A DNA stretch of 64,000 bases from positions 62,001 through 126,000 of the forward strand of contig NZ_LWHQ01000006.1 in the NCBI RefSeq assembly GCF_001653715.1, in the 5' to 3' direction. The notes beneath the pieces are model-generated. The model was not told where the DNA came from, ran no database searches, and was given only the letters and a program-made list of their open reading frames with translations. Made by a program: the position numbers and the translations under genes. This DNA comes from Methylobacterium platani (GTDB lineage Bacteria; Pseudomonadota; Alphaproteobacteria; Rhizobiales; Beijerinckiaceae). The first letter of the stretch is position 1. The number at the start of each line of letters is the position of its first letter. Below are positions 56,528 to 64,000 of this stretch, one piece after another.

Positions 56528-56573
56528 GGGGGCCTCGAAGGGGATCGAGTCGCGTCGGTGGCGGATAGGGCAC

Positions 56574-56764
56574 ATCTCCCCTCTCCCGCGTGGGAGAGGG
56601 GCCGGGGGATCGAAGATCCCGCGTGAGGGTGCTACGGTTCCGCAGAAGACTCGGACCGTCCCGCTGCCAGCACCACCTTCAGCGCTTCACGCGGAACCGG
56701 GTCACCCTGCGCGATCGTCGATCGCCCCTACCCTCACCCACTCGGGAGAAGGGATCCCGCGCGA
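56574..56764. repeat. Intergenic palindromic repeat element, copy 4 (extended subtype), inside the paa operon
   Basis: About 191 bp. The left end CCCCTCTCCC-GCGT-GGGAGAGGGG is complete; the right end is worn (CCCACTCGGGAGAAGGGATCCCGCG). The arms contain the extra ATCGAAGATCCCGCG and CGATCGTCGATCGCCCC blocks found also in copy 1, next to GAGGGTGCTACGGTTCCGC and GCGGAACCGGGTCACCCT. It lies between the paaB stop and the paaC start. Confidence 0.85.
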
Positions 56765-56788
56765 GATGAAGCGCGGGTCGGGAAGTCT

Positions 56789-57076
56789 TCACATATGCCC
56801 GACCTCGTCCGGCACCTCGTAGAAGGTCGGATGCCGGTAGATCTTCGAGGCGGTGGGCTCGAACATCACGTCCTTGTCGGCCGGGTCCGAGGCGACGATC
56901 GCCGCGGAGGGCACGACCCAGAGCGACAGCCCCTCGCCGCGGCGGGTATAGACGTCGCGGGCGGCCTGGAGCGCCATCGTCGCGTCGACGGCGTGGAGCG
57001 AGCCGACATGCTTGTGCGCCAGACCGTTGCGGGAGCGGATGAACACCTCCCAGAGCGGGATCTTCTGCTCGGCCAT
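56789..57076 (-). CDS. paaB: Phenylacetyl-CoA epoxidase subunit PaaB
   Basis: The 95-residue protein starts at ATG 57076 with GGGAGGAGA, and reads MAEQKIPLWEVFIRSRNGLAHKHVGSLHAVDATMALQAARDVYTRRGEGLSLWVVPS. This is characteristic of PaaB, the small bridging subunit of the PaaABCE epoxidase complex. It is 11 bp after paaA on the same strand; its stop is 25 bp before the repeat element. Confidence 0.95.
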   Translation of the reverse strand: MAEQKIPLWEVFIRSRNGLAHKHVGSLHAVDATMALQAARDVYTRRGEGLSLWVVPSAAIVASDPADKDVMFEPTASKIYRHPTFYEVPDEVGHM

Positions 57077-57087
57077 CGTCTCCTCCC

Positions 57088-58107
57088 TCACGCCGCCTGC
57101 TGCAGCGCGGCGGCCTTCGCGGCCTCGGCGCGGCGGGCGCGCTTGGCCGCATGCGCCATCGCGGCCTCGCGCACCCAGGCGCCGGCGGCGTGGGCGTCGC
57201 GGCGCTGCTTCATGCGCTGGCGATTGCAGGGGCCGTTGCCGGCGAGCACCTGCTTGAACTCTTCCCAGTCGATCGTGCCGTAGCGCCAGCGGCCCTCCGC
57301 CTCGTCGTAGGCGAGATCCGGGTCGGGGAAGGTCAGGCCGAGATACTGCCCTTGCGGCACCGTCGCGTCGACGAATTTCTGGCGCAGCTCGTCGTTGGAG
57401 AAGCGCTTGATCTTCCACTTCGCCGACTGGTCGGAATGCTGGCTCTCGGCGTCGGGCGGCCCGAACATCATCAGGCAGGGCCACCACCAGCGGTTCAGGG
57501 CGTCCTGCGCCATCGCCTTCTGCTCGGGGGTGCCGCGGCAGAGGGTCAGCATGATCTCGTAGCCCTGGCGCTGGTGGAAGCTCTCCTCCTTGCAGACGCG
57601 GACCATCGCGCGGGCGTAGGGCCCGTAGGAGCAGCGGCAGAGCGGGATCTGGTTCATGATCGCCGCGCCGTCGACCAGCCAGCCGATCGCCCCGATATCG
57701 GCCCAGGTCAGGGTCGGGTAGTTGAAGATCGAGGAATACTTGGCACGGCCGGCGAGGAGCTGGTCGAACATCTCCTCGCGGCTGGTGCCCAGCGTCTCGG
57801 CCGCCGAGTAGAGGTAGAGCCCGTGGCCGGCCTCGTCCTGCACCTTCGCCAAGAGCGCGGCCTTGCGCTTGAGGGTCGGGGCCCGGGTGATCCAGTTGCC
57901 CTCCGGCAGCATGCCGACGATCTCGGAATGGGCGTGCTGCGAGATCTGCCGGGTCAGCGTGCGGCGGTAGGCCTCCGGCATCCAGTCGTTCGGCTCGATC
58001 CGCTCCTCGGCGTCGATCCGCGCCTGGAACCGGTCGGCGCGCGCGGCCTCCTCGGGCCCGGCGACCGGGGCGGTGGTGTCTCTGGCGTTCAGGGCCTGCG
58101 TGTACAT
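57088..58107 (-). CDS. paaA: Phenylacetyl-CoA epoxidase catalytic subunit PaaA
   Basis: The 339-residue protein is the di-iron oxygenase subunit (EC 1.14.13.149). Iron ligands lie in helices such as [47 protein letters not shown] (ExxH) and [25 protein letters not shown] (ExxxH). The N-terminal segment [36 protein letters not shown] is typical. GGGAGG precedes the ATG at 58107. The promoter and candidate PaaX operator lie in the AT-rich 108 bp between paaX and paaA. Confidence 0.97.
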   Translation of the reverse strand: MYTQALNARDTTAPVAGPEEAARADRFQARIDAEERIEPNDWMPEAYRRTLTRQISQHAHSEIVGMLPEGNWITRAPTLKRKAALLAKVQDEAGHGLYLYSAAETLGTSREEMFDQLLAGRAKYSSIFNYPTLTWADIGAIGWLVDGAAIMNQIPLCRCSYGPYARAMVRVCKEESFHQRQGYEIMLTLCRGTPEQKAMAQDALNRWWWPCLMMFGPPDAESQHSDQSAKWKIKRFSNDELRQKFVDATVPQGQYLGLTFPDPDLAYDEAEGRWRYGTIDWEEFKQVLAGNGPCNRQRMKQRRDAHAAGAWVREAAMAHAAKRARRAEAAKAAALQQAA

Positions 58108-58142
58108 GGCCGCGCCTCCCTCAGCGTTGTGGCACCCAATAT

Positions 58143-58178
58143 GTCACGGAATTTTTGGATTTCAAGGATTTTCGTAAC
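58143..58178. promoter_or_regulatory. Imperfect dyad upstream of paaA, candidate regulator-binding site
   Basis: GTCACGGAATTTT (plus strand, from 58143) and GATTTTCGTAAC (ending 58178) are imperfectly complementary around a TTGGATTTCAAGGA centre, in the only AT-rich patch between paaX and paaA. The position fits a PaaX operator of the paaABCDE operon. It does not match the E. coli PaaX consensus closely. Confidence 0.4.
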
Positions 58179-58215
58179 ACGTTGCGGTGCGGGAGGCCCG
58201 CCGGACGGACGGCGC

Positions 58216-59115
58216 TCAGGCGGCGAACCGCGCCGCGAACGCGGCCCCGGGCGGCGGCAGCGCGCCGGAATCGGTGGTGGCGTTGGCGTCGAGCCAGGCC
58301 TCCGCCGCCGGCGCGACGGTGCGGTAGATCGTGGCGCACAAGGACCGGGCCGCCGCCCCGGCCCAGTCCCGCGGCAGGAGGTCGGCGGGTAGCAGCGGGT
58401 CCTTGAGGACGGCGCGGCGGTACTCGTGGATGAGCAGGATGCGCAGCACCAGGGCGTCGAGGCCCGCCGGCGGCCGCGCCGCCACGGCCTCGCCGGCCGC
58501 CGCGAAGGTGTCCCGGAAGCGGGCGTAGCGCGCGCCCACCTCCGCCACCGGCCAGGCCCGGGCGGCGAGGCGCCGGGCGGTCTGCGGATCGTCCGGCCGG
58601 GCAGCGAGGCGCAAGATCCCCTCCCCCGAGATCCCTTCCCCCGAGATTCCCTCCCCCGAGGTCCCCTCCCCTCCGCCCGTCACGGGCATCGCCCCGATCA
58701 TCAGGTCGGGCCCGAGGCTGCCGTAGCCGGCGGCCGCGAGCTCGGCCCGCCGCTCGCCGGCCCCGTCGAGGACGAGGAGGTCGAAGGCGCCCGACCAGGT
58801 CGGCGCCGCCGGGCCGTAGATCCGGGCGGTCGCCCGCGCGAAGGCGGCGGCGCCCGACGCGGTCAGGCGGTAGAAGCTGTTGCGGCCGAGCTTCCAGCGC
58901 TCGAACCACCCGTCGGCGACGAGCCGCGACAGGGCCGTGCGCACCACCCCGTCGCCGATGCGGAAGGCCCGGGTGATCGCGAGGAGCGATTCGAGCGACA
59001 GCACCCCGCCCCGCGGCACCACCGCGTCGCCGAAGACCGTGACCACCAGGGAGCCGGCGCGGATCGGCGTGCGGGCGTGGAAATGGTCGATGAGCGGCGC
59101 GAGGAGGTCGGCCAT
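58216..59115 (-). CDS. paaX: PaaX-family phenylacetate regulator
   Basis: The 299-residue protein starts at ATG 59115. The N-terminal winged helix (LIDHFHARTPIRAGSLVVTVFGDAVVPRGGVLSLESLLAITRAFRIGDGVVRTALSRLVADGWFERWKLGRNSFYRLT) and the C-terminal domain with ALVLRILLIHEYRRAVLKDPLLPADLLPRDWAGAAARSL match PaaX, which represses paa genes and is released by phenylacetyl-CoA. The middle contains a repeated GEGIS pentapeptide encoded by a 15-bp tandem repeat, absent from ordinary PaaX. It shares strand with paaABCDE and is divergent from paaZ. Confidence 0.92.
   Translation of the reverse strand: MADLLAPLIDHFHARTPIRAGSLVVTVFGDAVVPRGGVLSLESLLAITRAFRIGDGVVRTALSRLVADGWFERWKLGRNSFYRLTASGAAAFARATARIYGPAAPTWSGAFDLLVLDGAGERRAELAAAGYGSLGPDLMIGAMPVTGGGEGTSGEGISGEGISGEGILRLAARPDDPQTARRLAARAWPVAEVGARYARFRDTFAAAGEAVAARPPAGLDALVLRILLIHEYRRAVLKDPLLPADLLPRDWAGAAARSLCATIYRTVAPAAEAWLDANATTDSGALPPPGAAFAARFAA
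58616..58675. repeat. Tandem 15-bp repeat (about four units) inside paaX
   Basis: Units ATCCCCTCCCCCGAG, ATCCCTTCCCCCGAG, ATTCCCTCCCCCGAG and a degenerate GTCCCCTCCCCTCCG lie head to tail and encode a GEGIS repeat in the linker of PaaX. The unit length is a multiple of three, so length changes remain in frame. Confidence 0.88.
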
Positions 59116-59177
59116 TCGGGTCCTTCGGGATCTCCCGACCCCGATAGCGGGGCGGAACCGGCGCTGTCGAGCCGTGC

Positions 59178-59201
59178 TTGACCAACCGGCCGGTCGGTCA
59201 A
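59178..59201. promoter_or_regulatory. 24-bp near-perfect palindrome between paaX and paaZ
   Basis: Outer arms TTGACC and GGTCAA enclose an inner CCGGCCGG; only one base pair in the dyad is mismatched. It sits 30 bp before the paaZ start and 63 bp before the paaX start, so it can control both. The ACC-N-ACCGG-type symmetry looks more like a TetR-family site than a PaaX box. Confidence 0.65.
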
Positions 59202-59230
59202 TAATGAGCGCGCAAGAGCAGGAGGACGCC

Positions 59231-61276
59231 ATGCGGCTGGAGAGCTACGTCCAGGGACGCTGGATCGCGCCGGGGGGAGACTGGACCGGTATCCGCAGCG
59301 CCGTGACCGGCGCGGTGGTGGCGGAGGTGGGAAGCGGCGGCCTCGCCCAAGGTGGACCCGGCATGGCCGAGGTGCTGGACCATGCCCGCCGGGTCGGCGG
59401 CCCGGCCTTGCGGCGCCTCACCTTCCACCAGCGCGCCGAGATGCTGAAGCGCCTCGCCGCCTTCCTCAACGAGCGCCGGGACGGGCTCTACGCCCTGTCG
59501 CACCAGACAGGCGCCACCCGCACCGACAACCTGATCGACATCGACGGCGGCATCGGGACCCTGTTCGTCTACGCCTCGAAGGGGCGGCGCGAATTGCCGA
59601 ACGCCACCTTCCTGATCGACGGGGCGGTGGAGCCTTTGTCGCGCGGCGGCAGCTTCGTCGGGCGCCACGTGCTCACTGCGAAGACCGGCTGCGCCGTCCA
59701 CATCAACGCCTTCAACTTCCCGTGCTGGGGGCTGCTCGAAAAGCTCGCGCCCGCGATCCTCGCCGGCGTGCCGGTGGTGACGAAGCCCGCCACGGTCACG
59801 GCCTACGTCGCGCACGCGCTGGTGCGGCTGATCGCCGAATCCGGCATCCTGCCCGCGGGCGCGCTGCAATGCGTGGTCGGTCCGACCGGCGACCTGCTCG
59901 ATCACCTCACCGGCCAGGACGTGGTGTCGTTCACCGGCTCGGCCGAGACGGCGCAGCTGCTCCAGCGCCATCCGGTGATCGCCCGCGAGGCGGTGCATTT
60001 CGTGGCCGAGCGCGATTCGCTCAACGCCGCGATCCTGAGCCCCGATGCCGGGCCGGGCACCCCGGAATTCGACCTCTACGTCAAGGAGGTCGCCAAGGAG
60101 ATGACCGTCAAGGCCGGGCAGAAATGCACGGCGATCCGCCGGGCGCTGGCGCCACGCGCCCATGTCCCGGCGGTGATCGAGGCCCTGAGCCGGCGCCTGG
60201 CGCAGGTGCGGATCGGCGATCCCTCCCTCGACGGCGTGCGGATGGGGCCGGTCGTGGGCCTCGCGCAGCGCCGCGACGTGCTCGCCCGGGTCGAGGCCTT
60301 GAGGACGGAGGCCGAGCTGGTCTACGGCGATCCGGCCCGGCTCACCGTCGAGGGGGCCGACCCCGAGACCGGCGCCTTCCTGCCGCCCATGCTGCTGCAC
60401 TGCCCCGATCCGCTCCGCGCCGGCCACGTGCACGCGCTCGAGGCCTTCGGCCCGGTCTGCACCGTGATGGGCTACGACGGGCTGGAGGAGGCGGCGCTCC
60501 TCGCCAATCGCGGCGAGGGCAGCCTCGTCGCCTCGCTCTACACCCACGATCCGGCGGCGGCCGCCGCGCTGGTCTTCGGGGTCGGCGCCTATCACGGCCG
60601 CCTCGTCGTCCTCGACCGCGACTGCGCCAAGGAGCAGACCGGCCACGGCTCGCCGATGCCGCACATGATGCATGGCGGCCCCGGCCGGGCCGGCGGCGGC
60701 GAGGAGCTCGGCGGCGTGCGGGCGCTCAATCATTACATGCAGCGCACGGCGCTTCAGGGCTCGCCCGCGATGCTGAGCCGGATCACGGGGAGCTGGATCA
60801 AGGGCGCGCCGGAGGATGTCCGCCCCGAGCATCCGTTCCGCTGCCATTTCGAGGACCTGGAGATCGGCCGCAGCTTCCACTCGGCCGAGCGGGTGATCAC
60901 GCTCGACGACATCGAGCACTTCGCGGCATTCACCGGCGACACCTTCTACGCCCATATGAGCGAGGAGGCGACGAAGGGGCACCCGTTCTTCCCCGGCCGG
61001 GTGGCGCACGGCTACCTGCTCCTGTCCTTCGCCGCCGGCCTGTTCGTCGATCCCGATCCGGGCCCGGTGCTGGCGAATTACGGGCTCGATTCCCTGCGCT
61101 TCCTCAAGCCGATCCAGCCCGGCGAGGCGATCCGCGTGCGGCTCACCGCCAAGGAGAAGTCGCCGCGCAACGCCCAGTACGGCGAGGTGCGCTGGGACGT
61201 GGAGATCCGGACGGCGGCGGGGGAGACGGCCGCGACCTACGAGCTCTTGACGATGAACGCGATGCGGGGGGCGTGA
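59231..61276 (+). CDS. paaZ: Bifunctional PaaZ: oxepin-CoA hydrolase / 3-oxo-5,6-dehydrosuberyl-CoA semialdehyde dehydrogenase
   Basis: The 681-residue protein starts at ATG 59231 with AGGAGGA; an in-frame ATG at 59204 overlaps the operator and is less likely. Residues about 1-525 form the aldehyde dehydrogenase, with [29 protein letters not shown], the glutamate in [14 protein letters not shown] and the catalytic cysteine in [15 protein letters not shown]. Residues 540-681 form an R-specific hydratase-like (MaoC) domain with the Asp/His pair in [33 protein letters not shown]. Together they open the oxepin ring and oxidise the semialdehyde formed after the epoxidase step. The gene is transcribed divergently from paaX. 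Confidence 0.96.
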   Translation: MRLESYVQGRWIAPGGDWTGIRSAVTGAVVAEVGSGGLAQGGPGMAEVLDHARRVGGPALRRLTFHQRAEMLKRLAAFLNERRDGLYALSHQTGATRTDNLIDIDGGIGTLFVYASKGRRELPNATFLIDGAVEPLSRGGSFVGRHVLTAKTGCAVHINAFNFPCWGLLEKLAPAILAGVPVVTKPATVTAYVAHALVRLIAESGILPAGALQCVVGPTGDLLDHLTGQDVVSFTGSAETAQLLQRHPVIAREAVHFVAERDSLNAAILSPDAGPGTPEFDLYVKEVAKEMTVKAGQKCTAIRRALAPRAHVPAVIEALSRRLAQVRIGDPSLDGVRMGPVVGLAQRRDVLARVEALRTEAELVYGDPARLTVEGADPETGAFLPPMLLHCPDPLRAGHVHALEAFGPVCTVMGYDGLEEAALLANRGEGSLVASLYTHDPAAAAALVFGVGAYHGRLVVLDRDCAKEQTGHGSPMPHMMHGGPGRAGGGEELGGVRALNHYMQRTALQGSPAMLSRITGSWIKGAPEDVRPEHPFRCHFEDLEIGRSFHSAERVITLDDIEHFAAFTGDTFYAHMSEEATKGHPFFPGRVAHGYLLLSFAAGLFVDPDPGPVLANYGLDSLRFLKPIQPGEAIRVRLTAKEKSPRNAQYGEVRWDVEIRTAAGETAATYELLTMNAMRGA

Positions 61277-61295
61277 GGGAGGCCCCGCGGCCGAA

Positions 61296-61319
61296 CCCTC
61301 CCCCCTTTGCGGGGGAGGG
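61296..61319. terminator. Hairpin between convergent paaZ and D-amino-acid dehydrogenase genes
   Basis: CCCTCCCCC (61296-61304) and GGGGGAGGG (61311-61319) form a perfect 9-bp stem with a short loop, about 20 bp after the paaZ stop and 15 bp before the convergent stop. It serves both strands. The inner stem recalls the end hairpin of the palindromic repeats but lacks their arms. Confidence 0.55.
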
Positions 61320-61333
61320 CTCAGGCGGGCGTC

Positions 61334-62572
61334 TCACCCGAACCGCCCTGCGCCCAGCGCCTGCGCCACCTCCGGCCTCCGCCCCGCCAGCAGGTCCGCC
61401 ACGATCCGCCCGGTGCCGGCGCTCTGGGTCAGGCCGAGATGGCCGTGGCCGAAGGCGTAGATCACCCGGGGGCTCGCCCGCGAGGGGCCGATCACCGGCA
61501 GGCTGTCGGGGAGCGAGGGCCTGAATCCCATCCATTGCCGGCCGCCCCCGGTGCGCAGGCCGGGCAGGAAGGCCGCGGCCTTCCTCAGCATCGCGTCGGC
61601 GCGGGCGAAGTTGGGCGGGCGGTGCAGGCCGCCGAACTCGACGGCGCCGCCGACCCGGATGCCGGTCGCGAGCGGCGTGACCACGAAGCCGTGGCCGCCG
61701 AAGGTGAGCTGGCGGTGCAGGTCGAAGGCGCCGGGCGGCAGGGTCGTGTTGTAGCCCCGCTCGGTGTCGAGGGGCACCCGGTCGCCGAGGCGGCGGGCCA
61801 GCTCCCGCGACCAGGCGCCGGCGGCGAGCACGCAGGCCTCGGCGTCGCGCGACGTGCCGTCGGCGAGAGTGAGGCGCACGCCGTTGCCCGCGGGCGCGAT
61901 GTCGCGCACCTCGCCCGTCGTCAGCATGGCGCCCTTCGCCGTGACGGCGGCGTGGAGCGCCAGGGCGAAACGATGCGGATCGTCGACCGTCATCCAGTGC
62001 GGCGTGAAGGTGCCGGCGACGAAGCGGGGCGACAGGCCGGGCTGCAACTCGGCGAGGCGCGCAGCCCGGACGTGCTCGAAGGCGATGCCCTCGCGCTCCC
62101 GCGCCGCCCAGCCGGGCCCGGCGGCGGCGAGCTCGGCCTCGCTCTCGTAGAGCTCGAGGTTGCCGTCGCGCCGCAGCCGCCCGGCGAGGCCGGCCTCCTC
62201 CACCATCGCCGCCATCGCTTGCGCGGCGAGCCGCATCAGGCCGGACTGGACCTGCGTCGCGTGGCGGTGCCGGTCGGGCAGGCTGGCGCGCCAGAAGCGC
62301 AGCAGCCAGGGCGCGATCCGCGGCAGGTAGGCGGGCGGCAGCGCCAGGGGCCCGAGGGAATCGAGCATCCAGCGCGGCGCCCGCCGCAGGATGCCCGGCG
62401 AGGCGAGCGGCAGCACGTCGGTGAAGGCGAGCGCGCCGGCATTGCCGAGGCTCGCTCCCTCGGCGACGCCGCCGCGCTCGATCAGCCGCACCCGCCAGCC
62501 CTCGGCCAGCAGGTGATGGGCGGTTGCGAGGCCGACGATGCCGGCCCCGACGATCACGACCTCGCGGGCCAA
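61334..62572 (-). CDS. FAD-dependent D-amino-acid dehydrogenase (probable D-hydroxyproline dehydrogenase)
   Basis: The 412-residue protein starts at TTG 62572, ten bases after the stop of the upstream gene, with AAGGG at good spacing. MAREVVIVGAGIVGLATAHHLLAEGWRVRLIERGGVAEGASLGNAGAL is the FAD-binding DadA-type start, GTFTPHWMTVDDPHRFALALHAAV is part of the substrate domain, and YAFGHGHLGLTQSAGTGRIVADL closes the FAD site. It oxidises a D-amino or imino acid to the imine. The DapA-like neighbour and GntR regulator match hydroxyproline catabolic loci, so D-hydroxyproline is the likeliest substrate; generic D-amino acids are the alternative. Confidence 0.85.
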   Translation of the reverse strand: MAREVVIVGAGIVGLATAHHLLAEGWRVRLIERGGVAEGASLGNAGALAFTDVLPLASPGILRRAPRWMLDSLGPLALPPAYLPRIAPWLLRFWRASLPDRHRHATQVQSGLMRLAAQAMAAMVEEAGLAGRLRRDGNLELYESEAELAAAGPGWAAREREGIAFEHVRAARLAELQPGLSPRFVAGTFTPHWMTVDDPHRFALALHAAVTAKGAMLTTGEVRDIAPAGNGVRLTLADGTSRDAEACVLAAGAWSRELARRLGDRVPLDTERGYNTTLPPGAFDLHRQLTFGGHGFVVTPLATGIRVGGAVEFGGLHRPPNFARADAMLRKAAAFLPGLRTGGGRQWMGFRPSLPDSLPVIGPSRASPRVIYAFGHGHLGLTQSAGTGRIVADLLAGRRPEVAQALGAGRFG

Positions 62573-62582
62573 GGCGATGCCC

Positions 62583-63479
62583 TTACGCGGCGAGCGTCAG
62601 GGAGGGGCGGCGCTCCAAGGCGGTGCGGACGATCGCCTCGACGGCGGCCCGGCGCTCGCCCGAGAGCGGCTTCCTCGGCATGCGGACGTGCTCGGTCGAG
62701 CCGATCGCCAGCGCCTCGGCGAGCTTGATGTTCTGGACGAGGAAGGTCGAGACGTCGAGGTCGAGGAGCGGCCGGAACCAGCGGTAGATCTCGAGGGCTT
62801 CCGCGGTGCGCCCGGCCTTCATCAGCCGGTAGATCGCCACGGTCTCCTGCGGGAAGGCGACGACCAGGCCCGCGACCCAGCCGACCGCGCCGACGCTGAG
62901 CGCCTCGAAGGCGAGGTTGTCGACGCCGGTCAGCACCGCGAAGCGATCGCCGAAATGGTTGATGATCTCGGTGGTGCGGCGGATGTCGTCGGAGGATTCC
63001 TTGATGGCGACGAAGCGCGCGTCGGCGGCCAGCCGCTCCATGATCCGGGGCGTCACGTCGACCCGGTAGGCGACGCGATTGGAATAGATCATCACCGGCA
63101 GGTCGCCGGCGGCGGCGACCGCGCTCAGGGTCGCGACGGTCTCGTCCTCGTCGGTGTGGTAGATCGGGCTCGGCACCACCATCAGGCCGGCGGCGCCGGC
63201 CTTGGCCGCACGCGCGGCGAGCGCGCAGGCCTCGCGGGTGCCGGCCTCGGACACGGTGAGCAGCACCGGCTTGCCTCCGGCGACCGACCGGGCGGTCTTC
63301 AGCACCTCCAGCCGCTCGTCGGGCGACAGCATCGGGCCCTCGCCGAGGGAGCCGCAGACGATCAGGCCGTCGCAGCCGGCCTGCATCTGGAGCGCGAAGC
63401 AGCGCTCCATCTCGGCGTGGTCGAGGGCGCCGTCGGCGGTGAACTTGGTGGTGACGGCGGGAATGACGCCTGTCCACAT
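62583..63479 (-). CDS. DapA-superfamily lyase/deaminase (probable pyrroline-4-hydroxy-2-carboxylate deaminase)
   Basis: The 298-residue protein starts at ATG 63479 with GGAGAGGAGA nearby. It has the DHDPS-family barrel: GVIPAVTTKFTADGALDHAEMERCFALQMQAGCDGLIVCGSLGEGPML, VVPSPIYHTDEDETV, then YSNRVAYRVDVTP, where the tyrosine position differs from DapA. The Schiff-base lysine is in RFVAIKESSDDIRRT. In hydroxyproline loci such an enzyme deaminates pyrroline-4-hydroxy-2-carboxylate to 2-oxoglutarate semialdehyde. It is unlikely to be the lysine-pathway DapA, because the neighbours are an FAD amino-acid dehydrogenase and an FCD GntR regulator. Confidence 0.85.
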   Translation of the reverse strand: MWTGVIPAVTTKFTADGALDHAEMERCFALQMQAGCDGLIVCGSLGEGPMLSPDERLEVLKTARSVAGGKPVLLTVSEAGTREACALAARAAKAGAAGLMVVPSPIYHTDEDETVATLSAVAAAGDLPVMIYSNRVAYRVDVTPRIMERLAADARFVAIKESSDDIRRTTEIINHFGDRFAVLTGVDNLAFEALSVGAVGWVAGLVVAFPQETVAIYRLMKAGRTAEALEIYRWFRPLLDLDVSTFLVQNIKLAEALAIGSTEHVRMPRKPLSGERRAAVEAIVRTALERRPSLTLAA

Positions 63480-63589
63480 GGGTCTGTCTCCTCTCCGGGA
63501 TTCCCCGGTGTCGCGTAGACCCGTGGCTTCTCGCGCGGGTCGGCCGCGCTCACGCCGGATCGGGCGCCCTCGCGGCTCTCGATTCGCAG

Positions 63590-63601
63590 ATTGTATAAAA
63601 T
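63590..63601. promoter_or_regulatory. Probable FCD-type GntR operator
   Basis: ATTGTATAAAAT (63590-63601) differs by one base from the perfect palindrome ATTGTATACAAT, a common form for FadR/FCD-subfamily GntR regulators. It lies in the AT-rich gap between the regulator's stop and the DapA-like gene, about 110 bp before that gene's start, and overlaps a minus-strand -10-like TACAAT. Confidence 0.5.
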
Positions 63602-63612
63602 ATGCGCGCGGA

Positions 63613-64000
63613 TCAAGCCGGAGAGACGGCGGAGCGGCGATAAATCTCGATCAGCGACCGCCCGGCATGCTCGACATGGATGCGCAGCAGGTTGGCCGCC
63701 GCCGCCACCTCCCCCGCCTCGCAGAGGTCGAGGATCGTGGTGTGCTCCATGTCGGCGCGCGCCACGTCGCCGGTGACGGAGAGCTGCAGCCGGGTCGGGC
63801 GGTCGCAATCCTGGAGCAGGCCGGCGATGATCGCGAGCGAGCGCGGACGGCCGGCATGGCGCAGCAGGCCGAGATGGAAGCGGCGGTTGAGCTCGCCCCA
63901 GAGCTCGATCCGGCCGGCCTTGAGGGCGGCGCCGTACTCGTCGCGCAGGGCGCGCAGCTCCGAGAAGTCGTCGGGCGTCAGGTGGCGCGCCGAGAGGATC
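63613..64000 (-). CDS. GntR-family regulator, FCD domain (N-terminus beyond the window)
   Basis: Only the C-terminal 128 residues are inside the window. They read ILSARHLTPDDFSELRALRDEYGAALKAG... and then LWGELNRRFHLGLLRHAGRPRSLAIIAGLLQDCDRPTRLQLS, HTTILDLCEAGEVAAAANLLRIHVEHAGRSL and IEIYRRSAVSPA-stop. The helices and the metal-binding histidines (FHLGL, EHTTIL, HVEHAG) are typical of the FCD ligand domain of FadR-type GntR regulators. The DNA-binding half is missing here. It likely controls the hydroxyproline-type genes next to it through the 63590 palindrome. Confidence 0.88.
   Translation of the reverse strand, partial: ILSARHLTPDDFSELRALRDEYGAALKAGRIELWGELNRRFHLGLLRHAGRPRSLAIIAGLLQDCDRPTRLQLSVTGDVARADMEHTTILDLCEAGEVAAAANLLRIHVEHAGRSLIEIYRRSAVSPA

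Noticed and set aside
62583..63479. Annotation as 4-hydroxy-tetrahydrodipicolinate synthase of lysine biosynthesis
   Set aside because: The neighbours are a D-amino-acid dehydrogenase and an FCD GntR regulator, and the tyrosine motif region (YSNRVAYRVDV) differs from biosynthetic DapA.

Overview
The window reads as a 64 kb piece of chromosome from a high-GC alphaproteobacterium, most likely a Methylobacterium-type member of the Rhizobiales/Hyphomicrobiales. The grounds are gene content and synteny, not a database search: a cyclic-glucan exporter (NdvA/ChvA type), eukaryote-type glutamine synthetase GlnII beside a DUF2735 gene, the purL-bolA-grxD order, DUF6489 and DUF29 proteins, an OFA-family (oxalate/formate type) carrier and a full phenylacetate (paa) catabolic block. 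Base composition is uniformly very GC-rich, which creates many long antisense ORFs that are not genes. The main exception is about 3.5-4.74 kb, which is clearly AT-richer and looks acquired. There is no CRISPR array, complete tRNA, rRNA or intact insertion sequence.

Layout: 1-3.4 kb holds the end of a glucan ABC exporter and a PomA/PomB-like motor stator pair. 3.4-4.74 kb is the AT-rich islet, with a mini-ORF, an attenuator-like terminator and an unassigned membrane protein. 4.8-12.3 kb carries a CAP-domain lipoprotein overlapping a large MscS channel, an HNH nuclease, an HD-GYP c-di-GMP phosphodiesterase and a chemoreceptor. 12.6-16.2 kb is an autotransporter with an acid-phosphatase (PAP2) passenger, broken by one frameshift. 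16.3-26 kb has two MFS carriers, two convergent DUF4142 proteins, a Spy/CpxP-like protein, a class IV aminotransferase and a ChaA antiporter. 26.6-29.2 kb is a nitrogen locus (glnII with a sigma-54 promoter, a DUF2735 gene, glutaminase). 29.4-34.1 kb is mixed (renalase-like oxidoreductase, CinA/PncC, orphan LivK-type binding protein, PepSY membrane protein). 34.2-38 kb is purL-bolA-DUF29-grxD. 38-43.6 kb holds a thioredoxin-reductase-like flavoprotein, small hypotheticals, a dioxygenase and a divergent LysR regulator. 43.8-52.7 kb is central carbon metabolism: aceE, aceF, a lipoylated lpd, and maeB. 52.9-61.3 kb is a fosmidomycin-resistance-type carrier, paaABCDE, paaX and paaZ. 61.3 kb to the end is a probable hydroxyproline catabolic cluster (D-amino-acid dehydrogenase, DapA-like deaminase, FCD-type GntR regulator cut by the edge).

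How the genes work together: AceEF-Lpd makes acetyl-CoA and MaeB recycles malate to pyruvate. PaaABCDE epoxidises phenylacetyl-CoA and PaaZ opens the ring, under PaaX and at least one palindromic operator. GlnII and glutaminase balance glutamine and glutamate, and BolA/Grx4 form the Fe-S regulatory pair.

The most unusual feature is a family of four 169-223 bp imperfect palindromes with a hairpin at each end. All lie between co-oriented genes, and two of them split operons that are usually compact (aceE|aceF and paaB|paaC). Next are the leader-peptide/terminator arrangement in the AT-rich islet, a 27-bp perfect inverted repeat that contains the stop codons of two convergent genes, and the frameshifted phosphatase autotransporter.
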